Shown: positions 9,164 through 17,742, counted from the first letter of the stretch. The stretch: 64,000 nucleotides of DNA from Herpetosiphon llansteffanensis (GCF_003205875.1 NZ_PUBZ01000103.1:124001-188000), one strand, 5' to 3'. The notes: generated from the sequence alone by a model not told the origin. Numbers and translations are program-made.

Positions 9164-11275
9164 CTATTCATCGTCGTCGTGGTGGTGTTTGGCATTGGCG
9201 ATGATGGTTTGGGCAACGCTGTGTGGCACATCATCATAATGGTCAAGTCGCATCACAAAATCGCCACGGCCTTGGGTAATCGAACGCAGATCGGTCGAGT
9301 AGCGTTGACATTCGGCTAATGGCACATGGGCCGTAATCAAGGTGCGGCTATGGCCAATTTGCTCCATGCCTTGCACTCGCCCGCGCTTGTTGCCATTCAA
9401 ATCGCTCAAAATATCGCCAACATATTCATCGGGAACATTGATGTTGAGCACATAAATTGGCTCAATAATCACTGGATTGGCTTTGCGCGTAGCCTCGCGG
9501 AAAGCAAATTTACCGGCAGTTTTGAAGGCAATTTCTTTGCTATCAACCGGATGTTCCTTGCCATCATAAATCACGGCCTTCACATCAATTACTGGGTGGC
9601 CGGAAAGCACGCCCAAAGCCATCGATTCGCGAATGCCCTTTTCAATCGCTGGCCAGAACGAGCGCGAAACCACGCCACCCACAATCTCGCTCGCAAATTC
9701 GAGTGGATCAGCGCGATCAGGATCGGCTGGCAATGGCTCAAGCCGTAGCGAAATTTCGGCAAATTGGCCAGCGCCGCCAGTTTGCTTTTTATGGCGATAG
9801 GTTGAGCTAGCAGTGCTGCTGATGCGTTCGCGATAGGGAACGCTAGGAATTGCCAAATCGAAATGCACATCGAATTTGCGCTTCACTCGTTCAGCAATAA
9901 AATTCAAGTGCGTTTCGCTCAAACCTGCAAGCAAGGTTTCGCCAGTTTGGATGTCGCGCCCAAGCTGCAAAATCGGGTCTTCTTCAATAATCCGATGTAG
10001 TGCATTGCCTAACTTGTCGAGGTCATTTTTGGAGTGCGGCGTGACTTTGGCGGTAAAAGCGGCTTCGGGGTAGCTAATGCCGCGCAAGCGCAGCGGATTG
10101 TCGGGGCTGTAGAGTGTGTCGCCGCTCAGCGTGTCGGCGAGCTTGGCCACAGCTCCCAAATCGCCTGCATGCACCACCGAGACAGGCATTTGCTCCTTGC
10201 CGCGCAGCTGGAAGAGCTGGCCGATGCGTTCGTCGCGACCTGTACGGGCATTCCGCACCACCGAGTTTGAGTGCAACTCGCCGCTAAATACGCGGAAGCA
10301 ACTCAAACGCCCAACATATTGATCGACATGGGTTTTGAAAACCAGCGCACTCAGCGGCTCATCGGCATTGCCTTCGAGAAAATAATCATCATCGTTGCGC
10401 AAATCGTGGGCAGTGGTCAAACGTTTGGCAGCAGATGGAATCGCATCGAGAATGCCATCGAGCAACTGGGGAATGCCCGAAAGCGTGGTTGCCGAGCCGA
10501 TAAACAGCGGCATAATCGTATGCGCATTAATTGCAGCCTGAAAGCCTTGGCGAAGCTCTTCATCGCTGAGTGCTTCTGCGCCGCCTTCCAAATATTCCTC
10601 GATCAAGTGGTCGTTGGTCATGGCGATTTTTTCAATCAAGCCATCGGCCATTTGCAGTGCTGCTGGGCGAATCTCAGCAGGAATTTCGGCAATTTCATAA
10701 GCTCCATCTTTGCCATTGTGATGCAACCAAGCTTTGCGTTTGCGCAACGAGACAATGCCCTTGAAGTTGGCTCCGCTGCCAATTGGCATATGCATCGGCG
10801 TGATTGCCTCGCTCAGCAGGCCCTTGGCTTGTTCGACAGTACGTTGAAAGTTGGCATTTTCGCGATCAAGCTTGTTAATAAAAACAACTCGTGGGATATT
10901 CGCCTCACGAGCCATTTGCCAAAGTAATTCTGCGCCAACTTCGACCCCGCCAGCGGCATCGAGCACCAGCACCATGCCATCGATAACCCTGAGCGCCGCA
11001 GCAGCTTCGCCGCGAAAATCAGCATAGCCAGGCACATCGATAAAATTGAACTTGTTACCGTTCCATTCGATTGGAATCACCGAGAGGTTGATTGAGGCGT
11101 GGCGTTTGACTTCATCGGGGTCGTAATCGCTCACGGTTGAGCCATCTTCGACGCGCCCCATGCGTGGGAGGGCTTTGCTGGCGAAAAGCAGGGCTTCAGC
11201 GAGGGTGGTTTTGCCAGCACCGCCATGGCCAAACAGGCCAATTGTGTGGATACGATCCGGACCGTACTCTTTCAT
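9164..11275 (-). CDS. EF-G-like translational GTPase (FusA2 type)
   Basis: 703 residues. The chosen ATG has AAAGGAGG 7 nt upstream and its own promoter; the longer open frame beyond it is upstream DNA. The P-loop is GHGGAGKTT and the NKxD motif is NKLD. The G3 motif reads DVPGY, so Tyr replaces the catalytic His of canonical EF-G and EF-Tu (DxPGH). Domains II-V of EF-G follow, and the C-terminus ends in HHHDDDE. Such EF-G-like proteins form a separate family from fusA; their role is unsettled, with ribosome recycling or stress translation as candidates. It is likely not the main EF-G of the cell. Confidence 0.85.
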   Translation of the reverse strand: MKEYGPDRIHTIGLFGHGGAGKTTLAEALLFASKALPRMGRVEDGSTVSDYDPDEVKRHASINLSVIPIEWNGNKFNFIDVPGYADFRGEAAAALRVIDGMVLVLDAAGGVEVGAELLWQMAREANIPRVVFINKLDRENANFQRTVEQAKGLLSEAITPMHMPIGSGANFKGIVSLRKRKAWLHHNGKDGAYEIAEIPAEIRPAALQMADGLIEKIAMTNDHLIEEYLEGGAEALSDEELRQGFQAAINAHTIMPLFIGSATTLSGIPQLLDGILDAIPSAAKRLTTAHDLRNDDDYFLEGNADEPLSALVFKTHVDQYVGRLSCFRVFSGELHSNSVVRNARTGRDERIGQLFQLRGKEQMPVSVVHAGDLGAVAKLADTLSGDTLYSPDNPLRLRGISYPEAAFTAKVTPHSKNDLDKLGNALHRIIEEDPILQLGRDIQTGETLLAGLSETHLNFIAERVKRKFDVHFDLAIPSVPYRERISSTASSTYRHKKQTGGAGQFAEISLRLEPLPADPDRADPLEFASEIVGGVVSRSFWPAIEKGIRESMALGVLSGHPVIDVKAVIYDGKEHPVDSKEIAFKTAGKFAFREATRKANPVIIEPIYVLNINVPDEYVGDILSDLNGNKRGRVQGMEQIGHSRTLITAHVPLAECQRYSTDLRSITQGRGDFVMRLDHYDDVPHSVAQTIIANAKHHHDDDE

Positions 11276-11341
11276 AGAGACTCCTCCTTTGGAGTTACTT
11301 GAAACGACGACGGAATCAATGTGAGGGTTGATTGTCTGTCG

Positions 11342-11370
11342 ATTATAGCGCCGTCGCGACCGAACGGCAA
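11342..11370 (-). promoter_or_regulatory. Sigma70-type promoter of the EF-G-like gene
   Basis: On the minus strand TTGCCG (11365-11370), 17-nt spacer, TATAAT (11342-11347), about 67 nt before the start codon. Confidence 0.7.
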
Positions 11371-11690
11371 GCTTAATCCTTAAATTCCCTAAACCACCAC
11401 GCTTCGGCGATCGCGGTTTAGGCTTTGAGCATAGCATGCGCCAAGTGACAGAAAGTTGTAGTTTCGCTACCGTTGGGTATAAATCAAAAATTTTTAAGCG
11501 GCAAAAGCAAAGTGTTTTGGATTGAGGAAAATAAAAAAGCTTTTTAAACCACAAACGGCTCGCATAATGGAGCCGCTTGTGGGAGAGAAGAGAGAGGAGA
11601 AGGTTTGAATATATAGTACACCACCAATCACTCTCTGTCAAGAGGGTCTTTGGTGTTTTAGTTGGGCAATTTTCGCAACCTTTGTAGTAG
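11371..11690. other. Gap between recG and the EF-G-like gene
   Basis: Besides the promoter at its left edge and the hairpin at 11549-11582 no gene was seen. The sequence is unique, without the heptad words found in other gaps. Confidence 0.6.
11536..11582 (-). terminator. Probable recG terminator
   Basis: Arms CCACAAACGGCTC (11549-11561) and GAGCCGCTTGTGG (11570-11582) pair at 12 of 13 positions. Read leftwards the stem is followed by an A/T-rich run ending in CTTTTTTATTTT. It is ~110 nt past the recG stop. Confidence 0.6.
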
Positions 11691-14174
11691 CTAGTTGCTT
11701 TGAGTTTCCATGCCCGCCCAAAAGGCTTGCAATTTCTCGCGCACTTTGGCATGCTCAGGCAATTCTAGCTCAGGGTCGATCTTCAAGATGCGTTCGGCCT
11801 CGATTCGTGCCGCATGCAGCAAACGCGTATCGGTTAGTTGCGCCACTTTGAGATCGGGCGTGCCACTCTGACGAATGCCAAAAAACTCGCCAGGCCCACG
11901 CAGTTCAAGGTCAACCTCGGCCAAGCGAAAGCCATCTTCGCTTTCTTCCATCGACGAAAGTCGCGCTACCGTCACATCGTTATCTTCTTTGTCGCTGACC
12001 AAAATGCAGAATGATTGATGGCTGCCGCGCCCAACCCGCCCGCGAAATTGATGCAATTGGGCCAAGCCAAAGCGCTCAGCACCTTCGATCATAATCGTGG
12101 TGGCGTTAGGAATGTCGATGCCAACTTCAACTACTGCTGTCGCCACCAAAATATCAAATTCACGGTCGCGAAACTGCGCCATAATCGTGTCTTTTTCGCT
12201 CGCCGTCATGCGGCCATGAATCAAACCCACTTTCAGCTCAGGGAAAATCTCGTGCTGCAAATGCTCTTGCTCAACAATCGCCGATTTCACATCTTCGAGT
12301 TTTTCGCTTTCCTCAACCAACGGGCAGATCACAAAGGCTTGGCGACCAGCAGCAATCTCTTTGCGCATATGTTTGTAGGCTTTGCTACGTTCGCCTGAGC
12401 TAATCCATTTGGTGCGAATTGGCTGGCGGCCTGGTGGGCGCTCATCAATCACCGAAACATCAAGATCGCCATAAATCGTCAAGGCCAACGAGCGTGGAAT
12501 TGGCGTGGCCGTCATCACCAACAGATGCGGATTAAAGCCCTTACGTTTGAGCGCCTCACGTTGCTCAACCCCAAAGCGATGTTGTTCATCGACCACCGCC
12601 AAACCAAGCGCCTGATAATCGACATTGGCTTGAATCAGCGAATGCGTGCCAATGATGATGTCAACTTCGCCATCGGCAATCAGTTTCAGCGCTTCGCGGC
12701 GTTGACGAGCTTTGAGGCTGCCAGTCAAAAGTGCCACCCGAATGCCACCTGGCTCTGGCTCTGGCTCATCGGCGAGCATCAGCAATTGCTTAATTTGCGC
12801 CAGCCGATTGCGTTTTTCCTGATCAAGATCGCTGCGCCAATCGCCATTCGTCGGCGTTTCGCGGCCAGGAATTTTAACATTCGCTAGCAGTTTTTTCAGG
12901 CCGCGATAATGTTGCTCGGCCAAAATTTCGGTCGGAGCCATCATCGCGCCTTGAAAGCCAGCAGCAACTGCTTGCACCAAAGCTGCTGCTGCAACCGCCG
13001 TTTTACCCGAACCAACATCGCCCTGAACAAGGCGGGTCATCGGTACAGGTCGCTCCAGATCGCGACAAATTTCGGTAAAGGTGCGCGCTTGGGCATTGGT
13101 CAAAGCAAAGGGCAACGAAGCCAAATAAGCATCATGAATTGCTTGATTAAAGGCAATTGGCTGGCCTTGCACCCCTTGATAGAGCCGTTTGCGCTGCAAC
13201 ACACCCAACTGAATATACAAAAATTCATCAAAGCCCAAGCGTTGGCGCGCTCGTTGCACCATCGCCCAGCTATCGGGAAAGTGAATTTGGCTGACGGCAA
13301 CGCCCAAAGGCAACAAGCTGGCGCGTTCGCGTAACTCAATTGGCAATGGGTCGGGCAAGGTTGGCGTAAGCACATCTACCACCCGTTTGATCACTTGGCG
13401 GGCATTGCGATCTTGCAAGCCCTTGGTTAATGGGTGGACTGGCACAAGTCGGCCAGTATGCACCAAATCGTCTTCGACAAACGGCTCCCATTGTGGGTTG
13501 CTCATCGATTTCATTTCGCGGAACATACTGACTTTGCCGCTGAGCACAATCCGCATGCCTTCGCGAAATTGCTTGGCCATCCACGTGCCGCGAAACCACG
13601 AAGCCTTGAGCACGCCAGTATCGTCGCCAACCGTGATTTCAACCCCTTGACGACCTTTGGCATTGAAGCTTTTAATTGCATCGACGGTCACAATCACCGT
13701 ATCGGTTTCGCCTACCACCAAATCGCAAATCTGCTTGCGTTTGCTAAAATCGTCGTAGCGATGGGGCACGTGATAAAGCAAATCTTCGAGGGTATGCACC
13801 CCAAGCCGCGCAAACGAACGCGCGGTGCTTGGCCCAATTCCTTGAAGATTTTTGAGCAGGGTATCAGGTGGCGGTACGGCTCCAACTGGCTCGGCAGGAG
13901 CTTTGGGCTGTTTACGAAATAAATTGCGCAGCCGATCAAGCGCGACGCTCAAACGAGCCTCACGTTCTGCATGGCCCAAATCGGAATAGCCATCGAGCGC
14001 ATCAAGCACACCCTGCACAACTGGTTCATGCAAGGCTTGAGGATGCTGCAATTGCCATTCGCGTAGAAAGACGCTGATTCCCTCGGTGGTTGCGGTATCG
14101 TCACAACCGACTTTTTCCTCGGCGGCCAAGGTTTTGCCAAGGTCAATAATGTGCTGATTTGCTTGCATAGCCAT
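11691..14174 (-). CDS. recG: ATP-dependent DNA helicase RecG
   Basis: 827 residues from the ATG of MAMQANQHIID; no clear SD is visible, and ATG 14189 or 14168 are alternatives. A ~100-residue N-terminal extension precedes an HhH-like segment (LLKNLQGIGPSTARSFARLGV), the OB-fold wedge domain, and the superfamily-2 helicase core with QGDVGSGKTAVAA (Walker A), DEQH in VVDEQHRFGV, and TATPIPRSLA. RecG regresses stalled forks and branch-migrates Holliday junctions. The upstream open frame (MFHALCSMFLF) is translated heptad repeat and is not part of the protein. Confidence 0.93.
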   Translation of the reverse strand: MAMQANQHIIDLGKTLAAEEKVGCDDTATTEGISVFLREWQLQHPQALHEPVVQGVLDALDGYSDLGHAEREARLSVALDRLRNLFRKQPKAPAEPVGAVPPPDTLLKNLQGIGPSTARSFARLGVHTLEDLLYHVPHRYDDFSKRKQICDLVVGETDTVIVTVDAIKSFNAKGRQGVEITVGDDTGVLKASWFRGTWMAKQFREGMRIVLSGKVSMFREMKSMSNPQWEPFVEDDLVHTGRLVPVHPLTKGLQDRNARQVIKRVVDVLTPTLPDPLPIELRERASLLPLGVAVSQIHFPDSWAMVQRARQRLGFDEFLYIQLGVLQRKRLYQGVQGQPIAFNQAIHDAYLASLPFALTNAQARTFTEICRDLERPVPMTRLVQGDVGSGKTAVAAAALVQAVAAGFQGAMMAPTEILAEQHYRGLKKLLANVKIPGRETPTNGDWRSDLDQEKRNRLAQIKQLLMLADEPEPEPGGIRVALLTGSLKARQRREALKLIADGEVDIIIGTHSLIQANVDYQALGLAVVDEQHRFGVEQREALKRKGFNPHLLVMTATPIPRSLALTIYGDLDVSVIDERPPGRQPIRTKWISSGERSKAYKHMRKEIAAGRQAFVICPLVEESEKLEDVKSAIVEQEHLQHEIFPELKVGLIHGRMTASEKDTIMAQFRDREFDILVATAVVEVGIDIPNATTIMIEGAERFGLAQLHQFRGRVGRGSHQSFCILVSDKEDNDVTVARLSSMEESEDGFRLAEVDLELRGPGEFFGIRQSGTPDLKVAQLTDTRLLHAARIEAERILKIDPELELPEHAKVREKLQAFWAGMETQSN

Positions 14175-14234
14175 CAAAACAACGAACATAGAAACAGGCG
14201 CTATGTTCGAATCTAGTCGCTCAACTGTGCGTAT

Positions 14235-14243
14235 ATTGTACCA
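14235..14243 (-). promoter_or_regulatory. Extended -10 element upstream of recG
   Basis: Minus-strand TGGTACAAT (TG extension plus TACAAT). The matching -35 region would lie inside the heptad array that starts at 14250 and has no good match. Confidence 0.4.
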
Positions 14244-14249
14244 GAATAA

Positions 14250-14375
14250 GAACATAGAGCAGAGAGCATGGAACAAAGGATGAAGGATGAAGGATGAAGG
14301 ATGAGGGATGAAGGATGAGGGATGAGGGATGAAGAGGCTAGGGTTCAGGCTCTAGGCTAGTGGCTCATGGAAATT
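14250..14375. repeat. 18-unit heptad-phased repeat array
   Basis: Reading every 7 nt from 14250 gives GAACATA, GAGCAGA, GAGCATG, GAACAAA, then eight GGATGAR units, then GAGGCTA, AGGGTTC, AGGCTCT, AGGCTAG, TGGCTCA, TGGAAAT. The word changes several times but the 7-nt phase is kept throughout. Confidence 0.85.
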
Positions 14376-14658
14376 CAATCTGAGCAAGCTGGGCCAATCT
14401 GTGGCGAAAAAACTTAACCTTCGCGCGCTTCGCGTTCTTCGCGGTTTCGTTCTTTCCTGAACGCAGAGGCGCAGAGGGAATGTGGCTATCGGCTCTGGGC
14501 TTTTGGCTAATCAATTGGTGAAATTCGTGCAATTCGTGGCCAAAAAATTCATCTCGATAATCTGGGCCAATCTGTGGCGAAAAAACTTAACCTTCGTGTC
14601 CTGTGTGTACTTCGCGGTTTCAGCCTGCATGGGTAATTTCAACTATTCTCCCGATAGC
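14371..14658. repeat. Long direct repeat, copy 1
   Basis: About 285 bp, nearly identical to 15176-15456. It contains 9-nt-period words (CTTCGCGCG, CTTCGCGTT, CTTCGCGGT) and AACGCAGAGGCGCAGAGG. Both copies contain the same spurious ORF (MAIGSGLLANQLV). Together they flank the zinc-ribbon gene at 14692-15054. Confidence 0.85.
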
Positions 14659-14691
14659 CCAAAGCCTCATGCCAATAGCCTCATACAATGA

Positions 14692-15054
14692 TTAAATCTT
14701 TTTCAATTGCAAATACCACAATGCCCGTTCCCATGGCAACAGATGTAAATTTTCAACGATTTTGAGCGCATCGGCCAAAAGATAGAAGTTTTGCGAAAAG
14801 ACTTGCTCACCAGTATGAATATGTTGAATCATCACCCAAAAATTCTTGCCTTCACTCGTTTGTTTTTTAACCTGATCATAGGTATTGGTTGGATACAAAC
14901 AAATAATTGGTTTGTCGGCTAGCAATTGCTTGGAAGCAGTTACGAGTTCATGGCCTTTGGGGCAATAATAATCATCTGGCAATTCCCAATCATCATCGTG
15001 AAATTCTTGCCATGATACACAATAATCGCAATGAAAACTCCAAATTACTTTCAT
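14692..15054 (-). CDS. Small zinc-ribbon-like protein of unknown function
   Basis: 120 residues, not recognised as a named family. ATG with AAGGAG 6 nt upstream. The N-terminus has CDYC near residues 9-12 and CPKGH near residue 31, a CxxC...CxxxH pattern suggesting one bound metal; the C-terminal half is helical and aromatic (LLPWERALWYLQLKKI). Base composition is more AT-rich than the housekeeping genes. The gene is isolated between two ~285-bp direct repeats, like a cassette that could be lost by recombination. Soluble, no signal peptide. Confidence 0.7.
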   Translation of the reverse strand: MKVIWSFHCDYCVSWQEFHDDDWELPDDYYCPKGHELVTASKQLLADKPIICLYPTNTYDQVKKQTSEGKNFWVMIQHIHTGEQVFSQNFYLLADALKIVENLHLLPWERALWYLQLKKI

Positions 15055-15175
15055 TCTTCACTCCTTGCTATATATTTCGATTATAACGCTACACGAAGAA
15101 TGAATAGGCGAAGGGTTAGGGGTCAGGGTACAGGCTTTTGGCTCTAGGCTATGGGCTATTGGTTATTGGCTCGTG
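15055..15175. other. Upstream gap of the zinc-ribbon gene
   Basis: Promoter-sized AT-rich stretch (TATATATTTCGATTATAACG at 15069-15088), then 7-nt words (GGCTATT, GGCTCTA types) leading into direct-repeat copy 2. Confidence 0.5.
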
Positions 15176-15456
15176 GAAATTCAATCTGAGCAATCCGTGC
15201 CAATCTGTGGCGAAAAAACTTAACCTTCGCGCGCTTCGCGTTCTTCGCGGTTTCGTTCTTTCCTGAACGCAGAGGCGCAGAGGGAATGTGGCTATCGGCT
15301 CTGGGCTTTTGGCTAATCAATTGGTGAAATTCGTGCAATTCGTGGCCAAAAAATTCATCTCGATAATCTGGGCCAATCTGTGGCGAAAAAACTTAACCTT
15401 CGTGTTCTTCGCGGTTTCAGCCTACATAGGTAATTGCAACCATGCCCCCGATAGCC
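15176..15456. repeat. Long direct repeat, copy 2
   Basis: Matches 14371-14658 from GAAATTCAATCTGAGCAA to CCGATAGCC, with a few substitutions and a short deletion near 15400. Confidence 0.85.
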
Positions 15457-15502
15457 AAAAGCCTATAGCCTTCTCTTGTGCTTCATGGATCAAAACTGAG
15501 GC

Positions 15503-15531
15503 TTGCAATTCAGCAATAGCTCAAATATGAT
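15503..15531 (+). promoter_or_regulatory. Promoter of the ars operon
   Basis: TTGCAA (15503-15508), 17-nt spacer, TATGAT (15526-15531). The -10 box overlaps the palindromic operator. Confidence 0.75.
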
Positions 15532-15550
15532 TCAAATTAATTTGAATCAT
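15527..15550. promoter_or_regulatory. ArsR-type operator, 24-bp perfect palindrome
   Basis: Half-site ATGATTCAAATT followed by its exact reverse complement. ArsR repressors bind ATTCAAAT-N-ATTTGAAT-like sites, and this one covers the -10 box, so bound repressor would block RNA polymerase. Confidence 0.8.
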
Positions 15551-15573
15551 TTCAATTTGGAGTATTTTATTGT

Positions 15574-16347
15574 ATGCAACCGCTTATGCTTGAACCACCA
15601 GCAATGCTTAAGTTACTAGCGCATGAGCTACGTTGGCGCTTGCTACAACTTTTAGTTCATAGCGATTATCGTGTCCATGAATGTGTGGCCGCACTGCAAG
15701 CACCAATGAATGTGGTTTCTTATCATTTGCGGCTATTACGTGAAGCAGCCTTAGTGATTGAACGCCGCAGCGAAGCTGATGGCCGTGATGTCTATTACCA
15801 TCTCGATTTACCAGCCCTACAAACTGCTTACCAAAGCAGTGCCCAAGCACTCCACCCTGATCTTGCTCCATTCGCCAATCAAGCAACCAGTCAACCCTAC
15901 CAACTTACTAAGCCAGTCCGCATTTTATATGTGTGTACTCACAATAGTGCACGTTCGCAATTGGCCGAGGCTATTACCCGCCATTTCGCTGGGCCACAGC
16001 TTGATGTAGTGAGCGCCGGCACCCAACCTGCCGAGGTGCATCATTTGGTCTTAGCAGCCTTGGCCGAAAAAAAGATCTCCAGTGCTGGCCTCTATGCCAA
16101 ATCGCTCCAGCCATACCTTGATCAGCATTTTGATTATGTGATTACAGCCTGTGATCGGGCGCGCGAACAATGCCCAACCATACCAGGCCACCCAACGAGT
16201 TGGCACTGGAGTTTTGCCGACCCCTTGCTCAAAACCAGCGAACTAGCCCAAGCAGCCGCAATTGATACCACCATTCAACAACTGATAACCCGTATTCGCT
16301 TTTTACTGACCACGATTGAGCGCCAACAGCATGAAGGGAGCAAATAA
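15574..16347 (+). CDS. ArsR repressor fused to arsenate reductase (ArsC, LMW-PTP type)
   Basis: 257 residues. Residues ~1-90 are a winged-helix ArsR domain; ~112-250 are a low-molecular-weight phosphatase-type arsenate reductase. The P-loop is CTHNSAR (Cys121), and Cys193 and Cys200 (ACDRAREQC) reproduce the 7-residue spacing of the redox pair in thioredoxin-coupled ArsC. The enzyme half should reduce arsenate to arsenite and the HTH half should repress the operon via the 24-bp palindrome. The usual ELCVCDL metal site reads VHECVAAL, and this is the only Cys in the HTH half, so sensing may differ. GGAG lies 11 nt before the ATG. It overlaps the GAPDH relic. Confidence 0.88.
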   Translation: MQPLMLEPPAMLKLLAHELRWRLLQLLVHSDYRVHECVAALQAPMNVVSYHLRLLREAALVIERRSEADGRDVYYHLDLPALQTAYQSSAQALHPDLAPFANQATSQPYQLTKPVRILYVCTHNSARSQLAEAITRHFAGPQLDVVSAGTQPAEVHHLVLAALAEKKISSAGLYAKSLQPYLDQHFDYVITACDRAREQCPTIPGHPTSWHWSFADPLLKTSELAQAAAIDTTIQQLITRIRFLLTTIERQQHEGSK

Positions 16348-16391
16348 TGGCCTTACGGATTGGAATTAATCGGTTCGAGCGGATGTGTTAG
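16347..16391 (+). pseudogene. 14-codon relic of the arsenic-operon GAPDH gene
   Basis: The ATG overlaps the arsR-arsC stop (TAATG) and has GGGAG upstream. It encodes MALRIGINRFERMC and stops at TAG, 9 nt before arsJ. GAPDH proteins begin with a NAD-binding motif like xxxGINGFGRxGR; GINRFERMC is this motif with both key Gly changed. In other bacteria arsJ sits next to a GAPDH gene that makes 1-arseno-3-phosphoglycerate, the ArsJ substrate. The simplest reading is a GAPDH gene lost by internal deletion, leaving its translational start. The stretch is short, so homology rests on motif plus position. Confidence 0.55.
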
Positions 16392-16400
16392 GAGCTAGCG

Positions 16401-17636
16401 ATGCAACCACAATTTAAAGAATATACAATTGTCACCGCAGCCTATTGGGCCTTTACCTTGACCGATGGTGCATTACGAATGCTGGTATTGTTCCATTTTC
16501 ATCAACTTGGCTATGGCGCTTTGGCGGTTGCGTCACTCTTTATTTTCTATGAAGTGTTTGGGGTTATTACCAACTTGTTTGGTGGTTGGCTCGGGGCACG
16601 CTTCGGCCTTAATCGCACCTTACATGCGGGTTTGGTATTGCAGGTGCTGGCTTTAGGAATGATGGTTGTGCCGAGTGCTTGGCTCAGTGTGCCATATGTC
16701 ATGCTTGCTCAAGCTGGCTCAGGCATCGCCAAAGATCTCACCAAGATGAGCGCCAAAAGCAGCATCAAAATGTTGGTAGCCCACGACGCACAATCAACCT
16801 TGTTTAAGTGGGTGGCAATCTTGACTGGCTCGAAAAATGCGCTCAAAGGTGTGGGCTTTTTCCTTGGCAGTCTATTATTAAGCACAATTGGCTTTCGCAG
16901 TGCTTTCGTTGCCCTTGCGAGCCTAATTGCCATAGCCACCCTTGGCACATGGCTTGGTTTGCAACACGATTTAGGCCGCAGTAAAGCCAAACCAAAATGG
17001 CAACAAATGTTTGCCAAAAGCCGTGCGATCAATCTCCTTTCGGCAGCACGCTGTTTTTTGTTTGCAGCCCGGGATGTATGGTTTGTAGTCGGCTTACCAG
17101 TTTTTCTGAGTGAAGTGCTTGGTTGGTCGTTTTGGCAGGTTGGAGGCTATCTGGCCTTGTGGGTGATTGGCTATGGCCTCATCCAAGCGCTTGCGCCGCA
17201 AATCACCCGCCGCTGGCAGGCAACCCCCAATGGCTCGGCAGCAACGATTTTCGCCGCTTTATTAATGCTGATTATGGCGAGTTTAGCGAGCGTTGTGCAA
17301 ATCAACCAACAATCGGCAATGGTAGTGGTAGTGGGATTAATTGGCTTTGGCGTTATCTTTGCGTTAAATTCGGCAGTCCATTCCTACCTCATTTTAGCCT
17401 ATACCGATCAGGCTGATGTGGCGTTGAATGTTGGTTTTTATTATATGGCCAATGCTTTGGGCCGCTTGCTTGGCACCATTCTTTCTGGCTTGCTCTATCA
17501 ACGTTATGGGTTGGTGGGCTGTTTATGGGCGGCAGCATGCTTAAGCGCAATAACGGCGCTTATCTCATTGAGCTTGCCTCGCGTGCCAAACCAACTTACG
17601 TCGGGCGATCAACAGGCTAAAGCTGGCTCGCTATAA
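16401..17636 (+). CDS. arsJ: ArsJ-type MFS exporter for an organoarsenical
   Basis: 411 residues, about 12 transmembrane segments, ATG with AGGAG 6 nt upstream. The segments AYWAFTLTDGALRMLVL, FYEVFGVITNLFGGWLGARF and GSGIAKDLTKMSAKSSIK are characteristic of ArsJ. ArsJ exports 1-arseno-3-phosphoglycerate, the unstable product of GAPDH acting on arsenate, giving arsenate resistance. Here it follows an ArsR-ArsC fusion and a GAPDH relic, so the substrate must come from the cell's main GAPDH or the gene has another role. Apparently intact. Confidence 0.9.
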   Translation: MQPQFKEYTIVTAAYWAFTLTDGALRMLVLFHFHQLGYGALAVASLFIFYEVFGVITNLFGGWLGARFGLNRTLHAGLVLQVLALGMMVVPSAWLSVPYVMLAQAGSGIAKDLTKMSAKSSIKMLVAHDAQSTLFKWVAILTGSKNALKGVGFFLGSLLLSTIGFRSAFVALASLIAIATLGTWLGLQHDLGRSKAKPKWQQMFAKSRAINLLSAARCFLFAARDVWFVVGLPVFLSEVLGWSFWQVGGYLALWVIGYGLIQALAPQITRRWQATPNGSAATIFAALLMLIMASLASVVQINQQSAMVVVVGLIGFGVIFALNSAVHSYLILAYTDQADVALNVGFYYMANALGRLLGTILSGLLYQRYGLVGCLWAAACLSAITALISLSLPRVPNQLTSGDQQAKAGSL

Positions 17637-17659
17637 GCAGAATGGAACCAAATTGCTAC

Positions 17660-17687
17660 TTGTAAGTTGGCATGAATCTACTACAAT
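17660..17687 (+). promoter_or_regulatory. Promoter of the small acidic protein gene
   Basis: TTGTAA (17660-17665), 16-nt spacer, TACAAT (17682-17687), 55 nt before the start. Confidence 0.55.
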
Positions 17688-17704
17688 AGAGCTAAGCACC
17701 GGAT

Positions 17705-17720
17705 CGTGGTAGCTACCACG
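17705..17720. promoter_or_regulatory. 16-bp perfect palindrome in the 5' leader
   Basis: CGTGGTAG followed by CTACCACG, just downstream of the predicted transcription start. It could be an operator or a leader hairpin. Confidence 0.5.
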
Positions 17721-17742
17721 TGGCATTTTGGAGGAAACCCCA

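Noticed and set aside
11276-11752. N-terminal extension of the EF-G-like protein
   Set aside because: The open frame continues, but the promoter, SD and family alignment all place the start at 11275.
13949-14146. Antisense ORFs in recG
   Set aside because: No SD and no family; overlap a clear gene.
14482-14691. ORF beginning MAIGSGLLANQLV, also at 15288
   Set aside because: It is translated direct repeat; both copies give the same peptide with no SD or family.
16347-16391. A functional short leader peptide rather than a GAPDH relic
   Set aside because: Possible, but the GINxFxRM similarity plus operon position favours a relic; kept as the main reading with moderate confidence.
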